Shown: positions 24,230 to 33,326 of the stretch, piece by piece | Position numbering within the stretch: position 1 is the stretch's first letter | Layout of the letters: the number at the start of each line of letters is the position of its first letter | From: an uncultured Christensenellaceae bacterium | GTDB lineage: Bacteria > Bacillota > Clostridia > Christensenellales > Borkfalkiaceae | Assembly (NCBI GenBank): GCA_910586655.1 | Contig: CAJUIR010000001.1 | Coordinates: 62,001 to 126,000 of the forward strand | Direction: 5' to 3' | DNA length: 64,000 nt | Notes under the pieces: model-generated | What the model saw: only the letters and a program-made list of their open reading frames with translations | The model's database searches: none | Told to the model about the DNA's origin: nothing | Position numbers and translations under genes: made by a program

Positions 24230-26401
24230 ATGAAAATTATTAAGAGAAACGGGACCGAAGTTGCATTTGATCTGACGAAAATTTTAAATGCGATTCGTAA
24301 GGCAAACCGTGAAGTCAGCGAGGAGAACCGTCTTTCGGAGGAACAGATTTCCACGATTGCCGAAAAGGTAAAGGCGCTTTCGGGTGATTTGAACCGCGCC
24401 GTCAACGTGGAAGAAATACAGGACTTCGTGGAAAACCAGATCATGGATCAGAAGGCGTTCGCCGTTGCCCGTAAATATATTACTTACCGGTATTCCCGCG
24501 CTCTTGTCAGAAAGGCAAATACGACGGACGCGCAGATTCTTACGCTCATCGAATGCAATAACGAAGAAGTAAAGCAAGAGAATTCCAATAAAAACCCTAC
24601 GGTGAATTCCGTTCAGCGCGATTATATGGCGGGCGAAGTGTCCAAGGATCTGACGCGCCGTATTTTGTTGCCGCGTGAAATCGTCGAAGCGCATGACGAA
24701 GGATTGATCCATTTCCACGACGCCGATTATTTCGCGCAGCATATGCATAACTGCGATCTTGTCAATCTCGAAGATATGCTGCAAAACGGAACCGTGATTT
24801 CGGGAACCTTTATCGAAAAGCCGCATTCTTTTTCAACGGCATGTAATATCGCTACGCAGATTATTGCGCAAGTCGCGTCCAATCAATACGGCGGGCAGAG
24901 TATTTCGCTCACACATTTGGCGCCGTTTGTCGATATCAGCCGCAAAAAAATCAGATGCGAAGTGGCGGAGGAACTGAAAGCAGTCGGAATTGACGATACG
25001 CGTCATATTGCAATGATTGCAGAAAAGAGACTGCGGGCGGAGATTTGCAAAGGAATCCAGACCATTCAGTATCAGGTCGTAACGCTGTTGACGACCAACG
25101 GACAGGCGCCTTTTGTAACGGTGTTCATGTATCTCGGCGAAGCACGCAACGAACAGGAAAAGCGCGATCTGGCAATGATCATCGAAGAAACGCTTTCCCA
25201 GCGCATGCAGGGCGTGAAAAACGAATCGGGGGTTTGGGTGACGCCTGCTTTCCCGAAATTGATCTACGTTCTCGAAGAAGACAACGTTCGCCCCGGCAGC
25301 CAATATTACTATTTGACCGAACTTGCCGCAAGATGCACTGCAAAACGCATGGTGCCCGATTATATCTCAGAGAAGAAAATGCTCGAATATAAGATCGATA
25401 AAAACGGAGAGGGGCATTGTTATACCTGCATGGGTTGCAGAAGTTTCTTAACTCCTTACGTCGATGAAAACGGCAAGCCTAAATACTACGGCAGATTCAA
25501 CCAGGGCGTAGTTACCGTAAATCTGGTAGACGTCGCGCTTTCGTCGGGCGGCGATTCCGAAAAGTTTTGGAAGATATTTGACGAACGTCTGGAACTTTGC
25601 TATAAAGCATTGATGTTCCGCCATAACCGTTTGAAAGGTACGCTTTCCGACGCGGCGCCCATTTTATGGCAGTACGGCGCATTGGCGCGTTTGAACAAGG
25701 GCGAAAAGATCGATCCACTGTTGTACGGCGGTTATTCGACAATTTCGCTCGGTTACGCGGGACTTTACGAGTGTACTAAATATATGACGGGAAAATCGCA
25801 TACCGAAGACGAAGCGAAACCGTTTGCGCTTTCCGTGATGCAGCACATGAACGATAAGTGCAAAGAATGGAAGGCGAAAGAAAATATCGACTTTTCTCTT
25901 TACGGTACGCCGCTTGAAAGTACGACGTATAAATTTGCGAAATGTCTGCAACAGCGTTTCGGCGTGATTCCGGGCGTTACAGACAGAAATTATATTACGA
26001 ACAGTTACCATGTACACGTGTCCGAACCGATCGATGCGTTCACGAAATTGAAATTCGAGAGCGAGTTCCAGCAACTTTCGCCGGGCGGCGCAATTTCGTA
26101 TGTGGAAGTGCCTAATATGCAGGATAACATTCCCGCAGTGCTTTCCGTCATTCAATATATTTATGACAATATTATGTACGCTGAACTGAACACGAAAAGC
26201 GATTTTTGCCAGGTCTGCGGATATGACGGCGAAATGCAGATTCGGGATGAAGACGGGAAATTAGTCTGGGAGTGTCCGCATTGCGGCAACCGCGATCAGA
26301 CGAAAATGAACGTTGCGCGCAGAACGTGCGGCTATATCGGCACGCAGTTCTGGAATCAAGGAAGAACGCAGGAAATTAAAGACAGAGTGTTACATTTATA
26401 A
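24230..26401 (+). CDS. nrdD: Anaerobic ribonucleoside-triphosphate reductase
   Basis: This class III glycyl-radical enzyme converts NTPs to dNTPs without oxygen. The 723-residue protein starts with an ATP-cone regulatory domain (MKIIKRNGTEVAFDLTKI, about 1-90). A long reductase barrel follows. The C-terminal zinc site is CQVCGY...CPHCGN (about 661-687) and the radical loop is RRTCGYIGTQFW (about 696-707). All expected Cys and the glycyl residue are present. The ribosome site is AAAGGAG. It is controlled by paired NrdR-like boxes and followed two bases later by its activase nrdG. Confidence 0.96.
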   Translation: MKIIKRNGTEVAFDLTKILNAIRKANREVSEENRLSEEQISTIAEKVKALSGDLNRAVNVEEIQDFVENQIMDQKAFAVARKYITYRYSRALVRKANTTDAQILTLIECNNEEVKQENSNKNPTVNSVQRDYMAGEVSKDLTRRILLPREIVEAHDEGLIHFHDADYFAQHMHNCDLVNLEDMLQNGTVISGTFIEKPHSFSTACNIATQIIAQVASNQYGGQSISLTHLAPFVDISRKKIRCEVAEELKAVGIDDTRHIAMIAEKRLRAEICKGIQTIQYQVVTLLTTNGQAPFVTVFMYLGEARNEQEKRDLAMIIEETLSQRMQGVKNESGVWVTPAFPKLIYVLEEDNVRPGSQYYYLTELAARCTAKRMVPDYISEKKMLEYKIDKNGEGHCYTCMGCRSFLTPYVDENGKPKYYGRFNQGVVTVNLVDVALSSGGDSEKFWKIFDERLELCYKALMFRHNRLKGTLSDAAPILWQYGALARLNKGEKIDPLLYGGYSTISLGYAGLYECTKYMTGKSHTEDEAKPFALSVMQHMNDKCKEWKAKENIDFSLYGTPLESTTYKFAKCLQQRFGVIPGVTDRNYITNSYHVHVSEPIDAFTKLKFESEFQQLSPGGAISYVEVPNMQDNIPAVLSVIQYIYDNIMYAELNTKSDFCQVCGYDGEMQIRDEDGKLVWECPHCGNRDQTKMNVARRTCGYIGTQFWNQGRTQEIKDRVLHL

Positions 26402-26403
26402 AA

Positions 26404-26925
26404 ATGAACGTAGCAGAAATTAAAAAAACGGATATTGCAAACGGAGAGGGAGTTCGGGTATCTCTCTTCGTTTCGGGTTGTAGAAGACATTGTAAAAATT
26501 GTTTTAACGGAGTTGCTTGGGATTTTCATTACGGGATTCCGTTTGATGCGACCGTTCAGGAAGATATTTTACAGTCGCTTGTGCCCGATTACATAGCAGG
26601 GCTTTCCGTATTGGGCGGCGAGCCGTTCGAACCTGAAAATCAGCGTGCGTTGTTGCCTTTTTTAAGAGAAGTAAAGCGTCGGTTGCCTCATAAAACCGTT
26701 TGGTGTTATACGGGCTACACGTTGAACTTAAACGACATGAAAGAGGCGCAGGCGAATGCGGAGGTAACCCGCGAATTGTTAGGGCTTATCGACGTCTTGG
26801 TGGACGGACCGTTTATCGAAGAATTGAAAGATATTCGTTTGAAGTTCAGAGGATCGTCGAATCAACGCGTCATAGATATGCAGCAAAGTCTGTTCAAAGG
26901 TTCGATCGTATTATATCTTGAATAA
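26404..26925 (+). CDS. nrdG: Anaerobic ribonucleotide reductase activating protein
   Basis: This radical-SAM activase generates the glycyl radical on NrdD. The 173-residue protein has the iron-sulfur motif CRRHCKNC (CxxxCxxC, about 26-33) with FNGVAWDF after it, and VLGGEPFEPENQ (about 60-72), the SAM-binding GGE motif. The length is typical (about 155-175). It forms a two-gene operon with nrdD. Confidence 0.95.
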   Translation: MNVAEIKKTDIANGEGVRVSLFVSGCRRHCKNCFNGVAWDFHYGIPFDATVQEDILQSLVPDYIAGLSVLGGEPFEPENQRALLPFLREVKRRLPHKTVWCYTGYTLNLNDMKEAQANAEVTRELLGLIDVLVDGPFIEELKDIRLKFRGSSNQRVIDMQQSLFKGSIVLYLE

Positions 26926-26955
26926 CGGAAAAAGAACGGATTTGTCAGGATAAAA

Positions 26956-26984
26956 TTGACGGATGAAAAATAAAACGGTATAAT
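26956..26984 (+). promoter_or_regulatory. Promoter of the M29 aminopeptidase gene
   Basis: TTGACG (26956-26961), 17 bp and TATAAT (26979-26984), followed by AGGAGG before the ATG. Confidence 0.85.
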
Positions 26985-27001
26985 AGAAACAGGAGGTTAA
27001 A

Positions 27002-28228
27002 ATGAACAAAACACAACTTCGCCGTTATGCGAAATTACTTGCAAAAACGGGCATTAATGTAAAAAAGGGACAATGGGTCATTGTACAGGCGGAACTCGAT
27101 CAACCTGAATTTGTAGAAATGGTCGTCGAAGAACTTTACCGTGCGGGTGCCGGAAAGGTGAGTGTGGAATGGTCGCATCAGCCGCTTGCACATTTGCATT
27201 ATAAATATCAGGATGAAAAAGTTCTTTCCGATATGACAAAATGGGAAATCGAAAAGTGGGAATTGAGGAAAAAAGAATTGCCTGCAATGCTCTATCTCGA
27301 ATCTTCCGATCCCGACGGCTTAAAAGGAATCGATCAGGAAAAATTTACAGCCGTTCGGTCTGCGCGCAGTACAATAATCAAGCCTTATCGCGACGCAATG
27401 GACAATTATTATCAATGGTGTATTGCGGCAGTTCCGGGGAAAGCATGGGCCAAGAAGGTGTTTCCGGAACTTAACGTCAATCAAGCGGTCGAAAAACTTT
27501 GGGATTCCATTTTGTCAGCCGCACGCAGCGACGGATCCGATCCCGTGCGCGAATGGTCGCGCCATAATGACGAATTGGCGAAGCGGTGCGATTATTTGAA
27601 CCGTCTCGGATTGATTGCTCTGGAATACAAATCCCAGAACGGAACCGATTTAAGAGTCGGCTTGTTGCCTGACGCGCAATTTTTGGGCGGCGGAGAAGAA
27701 AGCCTGAAAGGAATTTATTTTAATGCGAATATTCCTTCGGAAGAAATTTTTATATCGCCTAAAGCAGGCGATGCGGACGGAATTGTATATTCTACCAAAC
27801 CGTTGTCTTATCAAGGCGAATTGATCGAGAATTTCTCCGTTCGTTTTGAAGGCGGAAAGGTTGTAGAAGTCAAGGCGGAAAAAAACGGACATCTATTGGA
27901 AAAGATGATCTCAATGGACGAGGGCGCCAAAATGCTTGGCGAGTGTGCTCTGATTCCGTACGATTCGCCTATCAACAATTCTCGCGTGCTTTATTACAAT
28001 ACGTTATTTGACGAAAATGCAAGTTGTCATTTGGCACTTGGAAGAGGATTCACGAATTGCGTGCGCGGATACGAACATATGAGTAAAGAAGAACTCGATC
28101 AAAAGGGAATCAACGATAGCGTTATCCATGTCGACTTTATGATCGGCAGTAGAGATATGAACATTGTCGGAATCACGAAAAACGGATTACGCGTTCAGAT
28201 ATTCAAAGACGGAAACTGGGCGTTTTAA
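27002..28228 (+). CDS. M29-family aminopeptidase
   Basis: This 408-residue metallo-aminopeptidase is related to AmpS/PepS/aminopeptidase II, which remove N-terminal residues from peptides in the cytoplasm. Family features are LRRYAKLLAKTGINVKKGQWVIVQAELDQPEFV at the start, and the metal-ligand regions FNANIPSEEIFISPKAGDADGIVYSTKPL (about 240-268) and LGECALIPYDSPI (about 313), with HLALGRGF, NDSVIHVDFMIGS (about 373-385) near the end. The start has AGGAGG. It may share its transcript with the GTPase gene 19 bases downstream. Confidence 0.92.
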   Translation: MNKTQLRRYAKLLAKTGINVKKGQWVIVQAELDQPEFVEMVVEELYRAGAGKVSVEWSHQPLAHLHYKYQDEKVLSDMTKWEIEKWELRKKELPAMLYLESSDPDGLKGIDQEKFTAVRSARSTIIKPYRDAMDNYYQWCIAAVPGKAWAKKVFPELNVNQAVEKLWDSILSAARSDGSDPVREWSRHNDELAKRCDYLNRLGLIALEYKSQNGTDLRVGLLPDAQFLGGGEESLKGIYFNANIPSEEIFISPKAGDADGIVYSTKPLSYQGELIENFSVRFEGGKVVEVKAEKNGHLLEKMISMDEGAKMLGECALIPYDSPINNSRVLYYNTLFDENASCHLALGRGFTNCVRGYEHMSKEELDQKGINDSVIHVDFMIGSRDMNIVGITKNGLRVQIFKDGNWAF

Positions 28229-28247
28229 CGCTTAAAATCAGAGGTTT

Positions 28248-29369
28248 ATGATGATCAAAATCGATATTTTTTCAGGATTTTTAGGAGCGGGCAAAACTAC
28301 CCTGATTCAAAAACTGATTCGCGAAGCATATAGCGGCGAAAAGGTTGTACTCATCGAAAATGAGTTCGGTGAAATCGGTGTCGACGGCGGCTTTTTGAAA
28401 GATGCGGGGATTGAAATAACCGAGATGAACTCCGGTTGCATTTGCTGTTCTCTTGTGGGTGATTTTTCTGAAGCATTGAAGGAAGTATCCCAAAAGTTTT
28501 CGCCCGATCGCATTATAATTGAACCGTCCGGTGTCGGAAAATTATCCGACGTGATCAAAGCAGTGAAAAATGCTGACATTGAAAACAGCGAATTGAATGC
28601 GTATTGCACGGTTGTAGACGCAAAAAAATGCAATCTGTATTTGAAAAACTTCGGAGAATTTTTCCTCGATCAAGTGAGGAACGCAAGTTGCATTGTTCTT
28701 TCGCACACTTCGGATGCAGTTAAAACCGAAGCCGCCGCGGCGCAGTTAAAACAATATACTTCCGTTACGATTGTGACCACCGATTGGGATCGTTTGGACG
28801 GGAAGGAGATCCTTGCTGCAATGCAGCAAACCGATTCGTTAAAATCAGAATTAGAGCAGATGCAGTCCGAAATGCACAAACATGAACACGGCGATCATTG
28901 CTGCCATCACGGTCATGACCATGAACACGAGGGGCATTGTTGTCACCACGATCAAGAACACGAACATGAGCACGATGGACATTGTTGTCACCACGATCAT
29001 GAACACGAACATGAGCATGACGGGCATTGCTGTCACCATGATCATGAGCACGGACACGACGGACAAGGTTGCCATCATGAACATCACCATCACCATGCGG
29101 ATGATGTTTTTTCCAGTTGGGGTGCGGAAACTGCGAAGAAGTTTACGGAAGCGGAACTTCGGGATAAACTTGCTATGCTTGCAACTGGAGATTACGGCGA
29201 AGTGTTGCGCGCAAAGGGGATTTTAGACGGGGCAAACGGTTGGATCTATTTCGATTATGTTCCGGAAGAAATCGACGTCAGAAAGGGCGCAAGCACTGTC
29301 ACGGGCAGGCTTTGCGTGATCGGCTGCAATCTGAACGAAGAAAAATTAAAAGAATTATTTTTAGGTTAA
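28248..29369 (+). CDS. CobW/COG0523 metal-chaperone GTPase with His/Cys repeat
   Basis: This G3E-family GTPase of 373 residues is likely to deliver or store a metal such as zinc. It has the P-loop GFLGAGKTT (about 9-17), the conserved metal site GCICC (about 62-66) and ENEFGEIGVDG. A low-complexity stretch (about 210-284) contains four 15-residue repeats of the type GHCCHHDHEHEHEHD, giving many His and Cys ligands. The C-terminal CobW_C domain follows (about 295-373). The next gene is another CobW-type protein, four bases downstream, and together they look like a metal-homeostasis pair. No Zur box was recognised, and the actual metal is not determined. Confidence 0.9.
   Translation: MMIKIDIFSGFLGAGKTTLIQKLIREAYSGEKVVLIENEFGEIGVDGGFLKDAGIEITEMNSGCICCSLVGDFSEALKEVSQKFSPDRIIIEPSGVGKLSDVIKAVKNADIENSELNAYCTVVDAKKCNLYLKNFGEFFLDQVRNASCIVLSHTSDAVKTEAAAAQLKQYTSVTIVTTDWDRLDGKEILAAMQQTDSLKSELEQMQSEMHKHEHGDHCCHHGHDHEHEGHCCHHDQEHEHEHDGHCCHHDHEHEHEHDGHCCHHDHEHGHDGQGCHHEHHHHHADDVFSSWGAETAKKFTEAELRDKLAMLATGDYGEVLRAKGILDGANGWIYFDYVPEEIDVRKGASTVTGRLCVIGCNLNEEKLKELFLG
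28876..29097 (+). repeat. Tandem 45-bp repeats encoding a His/Cys metal-binding tail
   Basis: Inside the CobW gene about four units of 45 bp encode 15-residue His/Glu/Cys repeats, the last one degenerate and ending in a run of His. Units two and three are nearly identical at the DNA level, so the copy number is likely to vary by slippage. Confidence 0.85.
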
Positions 29370-29372
29370 ATC

Positions 29373-30314
29373 ATGAAAGAAATTCCCGTATATTTGTTCC
29401 TTGGTTTCTTGGAATCGGGCAAAACGAAATTCATACAGGAAACGTTTGAAGACGAACGGTTTGATTCGGGCGAAAAGACATTGCTTTTGATTTGCGAAGA
29501 GGGAGAACTCGATTATGATTTCTCCCGTTTTGCTGTTAAAAATTTTATAGCGGAATCGATCCCGCCCGAAAAACTCTCGCTTGAAACGCTCACTTTACTC
29601 GTAAAAAAGCATAAGATAGAACGGGTGGTTGCGGAATGTAACGGCATGGTGCCGCTTGAAAATTTTTTCGAGGCAATGCCCGACGGCTGGATGATCGCGC
29701 AGGTTATGACTTTTTTCGACGCGTCGAATTTTAAGCAATATAACCGCAATATGCGTCAACTCGTCTTTGATAAAATTCAATATGCGGATATGGTTGTATT
29801 TAATCGTTTCCGTAATGAAATGGATCAAGAAGAGTTTCATAAGATCGTTCGCGCTGTTTCGCGCCGTACAGATATTGTCTACGAATACGAAAGCGGCAGG
29901 GCAATTTACGATGAAATTCAAGATCCGCTTCCTTATGACGTCGATGCAAAAATAATCGAGATTCACGATCGGGACTTCGCTTATTTTTATCGCGATCTGG
30001 TAGAAGATTCCGCAAAATACGAAGGGAAACTGGTTCGATTTAAGGGACTTGTCGCCGTCGATAAAAAATTGCAATCGGGAACTGCTGTCGTAGGACGTCA
30101 CATCATGACTTGCTGTGAGGCGGATATTTCATATAGCGGACTTGTTTTGATCCATGCGAGCAGTCTTCCCCTGAAAACGCGTGATTGGATCAGAATAACG
30201 GCGAGAATCGATCTTGAATATCATAAAGTGTACGGGCAGGAGGGACCCGTTCTGAAAGCGACGGAACTGGATTACTGCGAGGCTCCGGAAGAAGAAATTG
30301 TAACTTTTTATTAA
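29373..30314 (+). CDS. CobW-like GTPase fused to a DUF1980/TIGR03943-like domain
   Basis: This 313-residue protein has a P-loop GFLESGKTKF (about 10-19), where the usual Gly-Ala-Gly is Glu-Ser-Gly, and a shortened G3E GTPase domain (about 1-185) without the GCICC motif. From about 195 on it resembles the C-terminal domain of the YcgQ/TIGR03943 family: YEGKLVRFKGLVAVDKK, GRHIMTCCEADISYSGLV and a C-terminal beta domain. In other Firmicutes that domain is found with a separate permease-like partner and Zur-controlled genes. Here it is fused to a GTPase and directly follows a His-rich CobW gene. The fusion suggests a metal-related role; the mechanism is unknown. Confidence 0.72.
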   Translation: MKEIPVYLFLGFLESGKTKFIQETFEDERFDSGEKTLLLICEEGELDYDFSRFAVKNFIAESIPPEKLSLETLTLLVKKHKIERVVAECNGMVPLENFFEAMPDGWMIAQVMTFFDASNFKQYNRNMRQLVFDKIQYADMVVFNRFRNEMDQEEFHKIVRAVSRRTDIVYEYESGRAIYDEIQDPLPYDVDAKIIEIHDRDFAYFYRDLVEDSAKYEGKLVRFKGLVAVDKKLQSGTAVVGRHIMTCCEADISYSGLVLIHASSLPLKTRDWIRITARIDLEYHKVYGQEGPVLKATELDYCEAPEEEIVTFY

Positions 30315-30332
30315 ATTATTGTTTTCAAACGA

Positions 30333-30361
30333 TTTACAAACAAAATCGATTGTGATAAAAT
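30333..30361 (+). promoter_or_regulatory. Promoter of the flavodoxin gene
   Basis: TTTACA (30333-30338), 17 bp and TAAAAT (30356-30361). Confidence 0.7.
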
Positions 30362-30398
30362 ATAATATGCGGATAATGTAGGATAGGCAGGAGATGGT

Positions 30399-30869
30399 AT
30401 GAAAAAACTCGTGATTTATTATTCTTTTGACGGGAATACGCGTAGTATTGCAAAACAAATTGCAAGGGCATTGAAAGCCTCGATTGCCGAAATACGTACT
30501 GTAAAATCCTATCCGGACGATTACGACGTCCTTCTCGGACTTGCAAAAAGAGAAGTAGAAAGCGGTTATATGCCTCAGATTTTACCGCTTTCTGTGGATA
30601 TTTCCAAATACGATGTCATCGTACTCGGCACTCCGATTTGGTGGTCGTCTTTTACTCCCGCAGTGAAAAAATTGTTGGCAAGCAATACTTGGAAAGGGAA
30701 AAAAGTTTATCCCTTTGCGACTTATAACGATTCCGTCGGTCACGTGGGGAGCGACTTTAAAAAAGCGCTTCGCGGTGCGGATATGGCACCCGTATTCGGA
30801 ATTAAGTACGATGAGAAGAAAATCGTAACACCCATTCCCGAAATCAGAGCGTGGCTTTCTAAAATATAA
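30399..30869 (+). CDS. Flavodoxin-like protein
   Basis: This 156-residue FMN-binding protein starts KKLVIYYSFDGNTRSIAKQIA, the phosphate-binding loop of flavodoxins (S/T-x-T/N-G-x-T pattern), and has VIVLGTPIWWSSFTPAVKKLL (about 71-91), the aromatic FMN-stacking loop. It resembles the small flavodoxin_4 group rather than electron-carrier long-chain flavodoxins. It probably moves electrons or acts as a small NAD(P)H-dependent reductase. It is followed five bases later by the methyltransferase gene. Confidence 0.88.
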   Translation: MKKLVIYYSFDGNTRSIAKQIARALKASIAEIRTVKSYPDDYDVLLGLAKREVESGYMPQILPLSVDISKYDVIVLGTPIWWSSFTPAVKKLLASNTWKGKKVYPFATYNDSVGHVGSDFKKALRGADMAPVFGIKYDEKKIVTPIPEIRAWLSKI

Positions 30870-30874
30870 TAAAA

Positions 30875-31753
30875 ATGTCAATCTTATGGCTGAAAGACCG
30901 TTTGCAAAATGCATACGGCGAATTGATTTCAGAACAAATTTGGCGCGGATACGAAACGGAACGTCCCGTTACGCTCCGCGTCAATTTATTAAAAACAGAC
31001 ACGAAAAGTGTCATGGAAGAACTATTCCGTTGCGGCATTGAAACGGAGCGCGTGGACTGGTATGACAGCGCATTAACCGTGAAAAATGTGAGGGAAGAAT
31101 CTCTCGTGTCAACGGATATATATCGTAACGGTCAGATTTATTTGCAGAGTCTTTCGTCCATGCTTCCGCCGCTTTATTTGGAGCCTTGTGCGGATGAAAA
31201 TATTTTAGATATGACTGCTGCACCGGGCGGCAAAACGACGCAGATGAGCGCGCTCTCGTATGGGCGGGCTTTTATTACTGCCTGTGAGCGCGACGCGTTT
31301 CGCGCGGAGCGCCTTCGCTTTAATATCGAGAAGCAGGGCGCTCCGCGCGTTACCGTATTGAAGACGGACGCTTTGAAATTGGACGATTATTTTCAATTCG
31401 ATAAAATTTTATTGGATGCGCCGTGCAGCGGAAGCGGGACGTTAAATTTGAAACGTTCGGTAAAAATTTCCGAAAAATTAGTAGACAATAGCGTTGTTCT
31501 GCAAAAGAATTTACTTATCAAAGCGCTGAAACTATTAAAAAAAGGCGGGACTTTAGTTTACTCGACATGTTCCGTATTGCCTTGCGAAAATGAAAAGGTG
31601 ATTGAATTTGCATTGGAGAGAGGACAAGCGGAACTCGTCCCGCTTCAACCGTTTGCATCATTACCTTGTATTTGCGGCAAAGAGGGGACGATCTGTGTCC
31701 GTCCGAACGAATTGTTCGAGGGGTTCTTTGTCGCAAAACTAAAAAAACTTTAA
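30875..31753 (+). CDS. RsmB/NOP-family RNA m5C methyltransferase, short form
   Basis: This SAM-dependent RNA cytosine-5 methyltransferase has 292 residues. Motif I is MTAAPGGKTTQMSAL (about 111-125), motif IV DAPCSGSGTL (about 181-190) and motif VI STCSVLPCENE (about 229-239); the two Cys are the release and attack residues. It lacks both the N-terminal NusB-like domain of RsmB (about 430 residues) and a C-terminal PUA domain, so it may be a RsmF- or RlmI-unlike short paralogue whose target RNA is unknown. Confidence 0.85.
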   Translation: MSILWLKDRLQNAYGELISEQIWRGYETERPVTLRVNLLKTDTKSVMEELFRCGIETERVDWYDSALTVKNVREESLVSTDIYRNGQIYLQSLSSMLPPLYLEPCADENILDMTAAPGGKTTQMSALSYGRAFITACERDAFRAERLRFNIEKQGAPRVTVLKTDALKLDDYFQFDKILLDAPCSGSGTLNLKRSVKISEKLVDNSVVLQKNLLIKALKLLKKGGTLVYSTCSVLPCENEKVIEFALERGQAELVPLQPFASLPCICGKEGTICVRPNELFEGFFVAKLKKL

Positions 31754-31804
31754 TTTTGCGTGATTGAATTTATCAAGTTGTCGTGATTTCAATTACGCAT
31801 TTAT

Positions 31805-31833
31805 TTGCTTTTTTTTATGAAACGGTGTATAAT
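31805..31833 (+). promoter_or_regulatory. Promoter placing the M50 gene start at the transcript 5' end
   Basis: TTGCTT (31805-31810), 17 bp and TATAAT (31828-31833). The ATG at 31843 is only nine bases past the -10 box, so the mRNA would have at most about three leader bases. No Shine-Dalgarno sequence precedes this ATG. Confidence 0.6.
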
Positions 31834-31842
31834 CATAGCAAT

Positions 31843-32535
31843 ATGAATGTGTATTATCCGCTGGAAATTTTGGCGAGTTTTTTTGCGGTCGTGGTTGTAC
31901 TGACGCTTCATGAATTTTCGCATGCATTTGTGGCATATCGTTGCGGAGATCCTACACCGAAGTGGCAGCGTCGGCTGACGCTCAATCCGTTACGGCACTT
32001 CGATTTGGTGGGACTTCTTTGCTTTACATTAGTCGGTTTCGGTTGGGCAAAGCCTGTTTCGATCGAACCCAACAATTTCAAAAATTACCGTGTCGGGTTA
32101 GCGCTTACCGCAAGTGCAGGCATCGTAATGAATTATCTTTGTGCATGGCTTTTTTGTCCGTTATATCTTGTGGTATTTCATTACGGAAACGTCATGCCGG
32201 CATTTTTACAGGTATTTTTGGAAACGCTTACTTTCTCTTTATTTGCATACAGTTTGTCTTTTTGCGTATTTAATTTATTGCCTTTTTATCCGCTTGACGG
32301 ATTCCGTATCATCGATGCGCTGGATAAACGCAGAGGAAAGGTTTATCGCTTTTTGCGGCAATACGGATATTACATTCTGTTAGGGCTGATCGTTGAAAGT
32401 TTTATTTGCGGTATGTTTGTCCGTTTCGGCATTGGACAGATGGCAAATTTCGACGTTTTAGGCTGGATCATGAAATTTGCAACGGATATCTTCGGATGGC
32501 CGATCAGGGCGCTGTGGGGGTTGATTCCATGGTAA
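31843..32535 (+). CDS. M50-family site-2-protease-like membrane metalloprotease
   Basis: This 230-residue integral membrane protein has about five to six hydrophobic segments. The zinc motif HEFSH (about 23-27) is in the first helix, and the third ligand region NLLPFYPLDGFRI (about 143-155) contains the Asp. It belongs to the short YwhC/Rip3-like M50 group found beside scpA/scpB in Firmicutes. The start at 31843 matches the family (an upstream GTG at 31783 has no ribosome site). Its last codons overlap the scpA start, so the genes are coupled. The substrate is not known. Confidence 0.88.
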   Translation: MNVYYPLEILASFFAVVVVLTLHEFSHAFVAYRCGDPTPKWQRRLTLNPLRHFDLVGLLCFTLVGFGWAKPVSIEPNNFKNYRVGLALTASAGIVMNYLCAWLFCPLYLVVFHYGNVMPAFLQVFLETLTFSLFAYSLSFCVFNLLPFYPLDGFRIIDALDKRRGKVYRFLRQYGYYILLGLIVESFICGMFVRFGIGQMANFDVLGWIMKFATDIFGWPIRALWGLIPW

Positions 32536-33326
32536 ATCGGGAAAATTTTGAATCGGTAGTTGATTACACGACGGTGCTTGAAAATTTTGAAGGACCGCTT
32601 GATTTATTGCTTTTTTTGATCAACAAAGAGGAAATCGAAATCAAAGACATCTTTGTTTCGGAAGTAACGGGGCAGTTTTTGGAATATGTAAAAGGACTTC
32701 CTTACGTAGATGTCGACAAGGTAAGCGATTATCTAAACATTGCCGCAACCATTATCAAAATCAAAGCGCAGGCGCTTGTGCCGAATTTAGAAGAAGACCC
32801 TGCAATCGAAGCGGAGATTGAAGAAGATAAAGCGCAACTCATCCGTGCGCTGGAAGAGTTTAAACTCATTAAAGAAGAAAGTAAAAAACTGAAAGAGTTG
32901 GAGACGATCGGGTATTACTTCAAAGAGCCGGACAAAGACGTGGGAGAAACCAAAACGGTATTTTCTTTGGAAGGTCTGACGTTGGAGGGGCTCGTTAACG
33001 CTTTTTCTACTTTGATGATCAAGCGTGAAAGCACCCGCGTCAACGAAGAGGTGCGTGAAATTCCGCGCGACGAATATACCGTAGAGCAGAAAATCACTTT
33101 TGTTATGGAATGTTTGGAGGAACGCGAGCAGATCGGATTCGAGGAATTGTTTACAAGGGATTTTACAAAATCGGAGATTGTAACAACTTTTCAGGCGATG
33201 CTCGAACTTTTGAAACATCAATTTTTACGCGTGCGTCAGGAAGAAACGTTTGGCGAAATCATTATTTCACTCAATCCCGACCGTTCGGAGGAGGTACAAC
33301 TTGGAGAAATTGACGAATATAATTGA
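32529..33326 (+). CDS. scpA: Segregation and condensation protein A
   Basis: ScpA is the kleisin subunit that bridges the SMC dimer and binds ScpB, needed for chromosome compaction and segregation. The 265-residue protein shows the family start LENFEGPLDLLLFLINKEEIEIKDI (about 13-37), an N-terminal SMC-binding helix region, an acidic linker, and a C-terminal winged helix (about 205-255). The start is ATG at 32529 inside the M50 stop region, and the end overlaps scpB by 26 bases. Confidence 0.94.
   Translation: MVNRENFESVVDYTTVLENFEGPLDLLLFLINKEEIEIKDIFVSEVTGQFLEYVKGLPYVDVDKVSDYLNIAATIIKIKAQALVPNLEEDPAIEAEIEEDKAQLIRALEEFKLIKEESKKLKELETIGYYFKEPDKDVGETKTVFSLEGLTLEGLVNAFSTLMIKRESTRVNEEVREIPRDEYTVEQKITFVMECLEEREQIGFEELFTRDFTKSEIVTTFQAMLELLKHQFLRVRQEETFGEIIISLNPDRSEEVQLGEIDEYN

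Noticed and set aside
28876..29097. CRISPR array or mobile repeat
   Set aside because: The repeats are in frame inside the CobW gene, have no spacers and encode a His/Cys tail.
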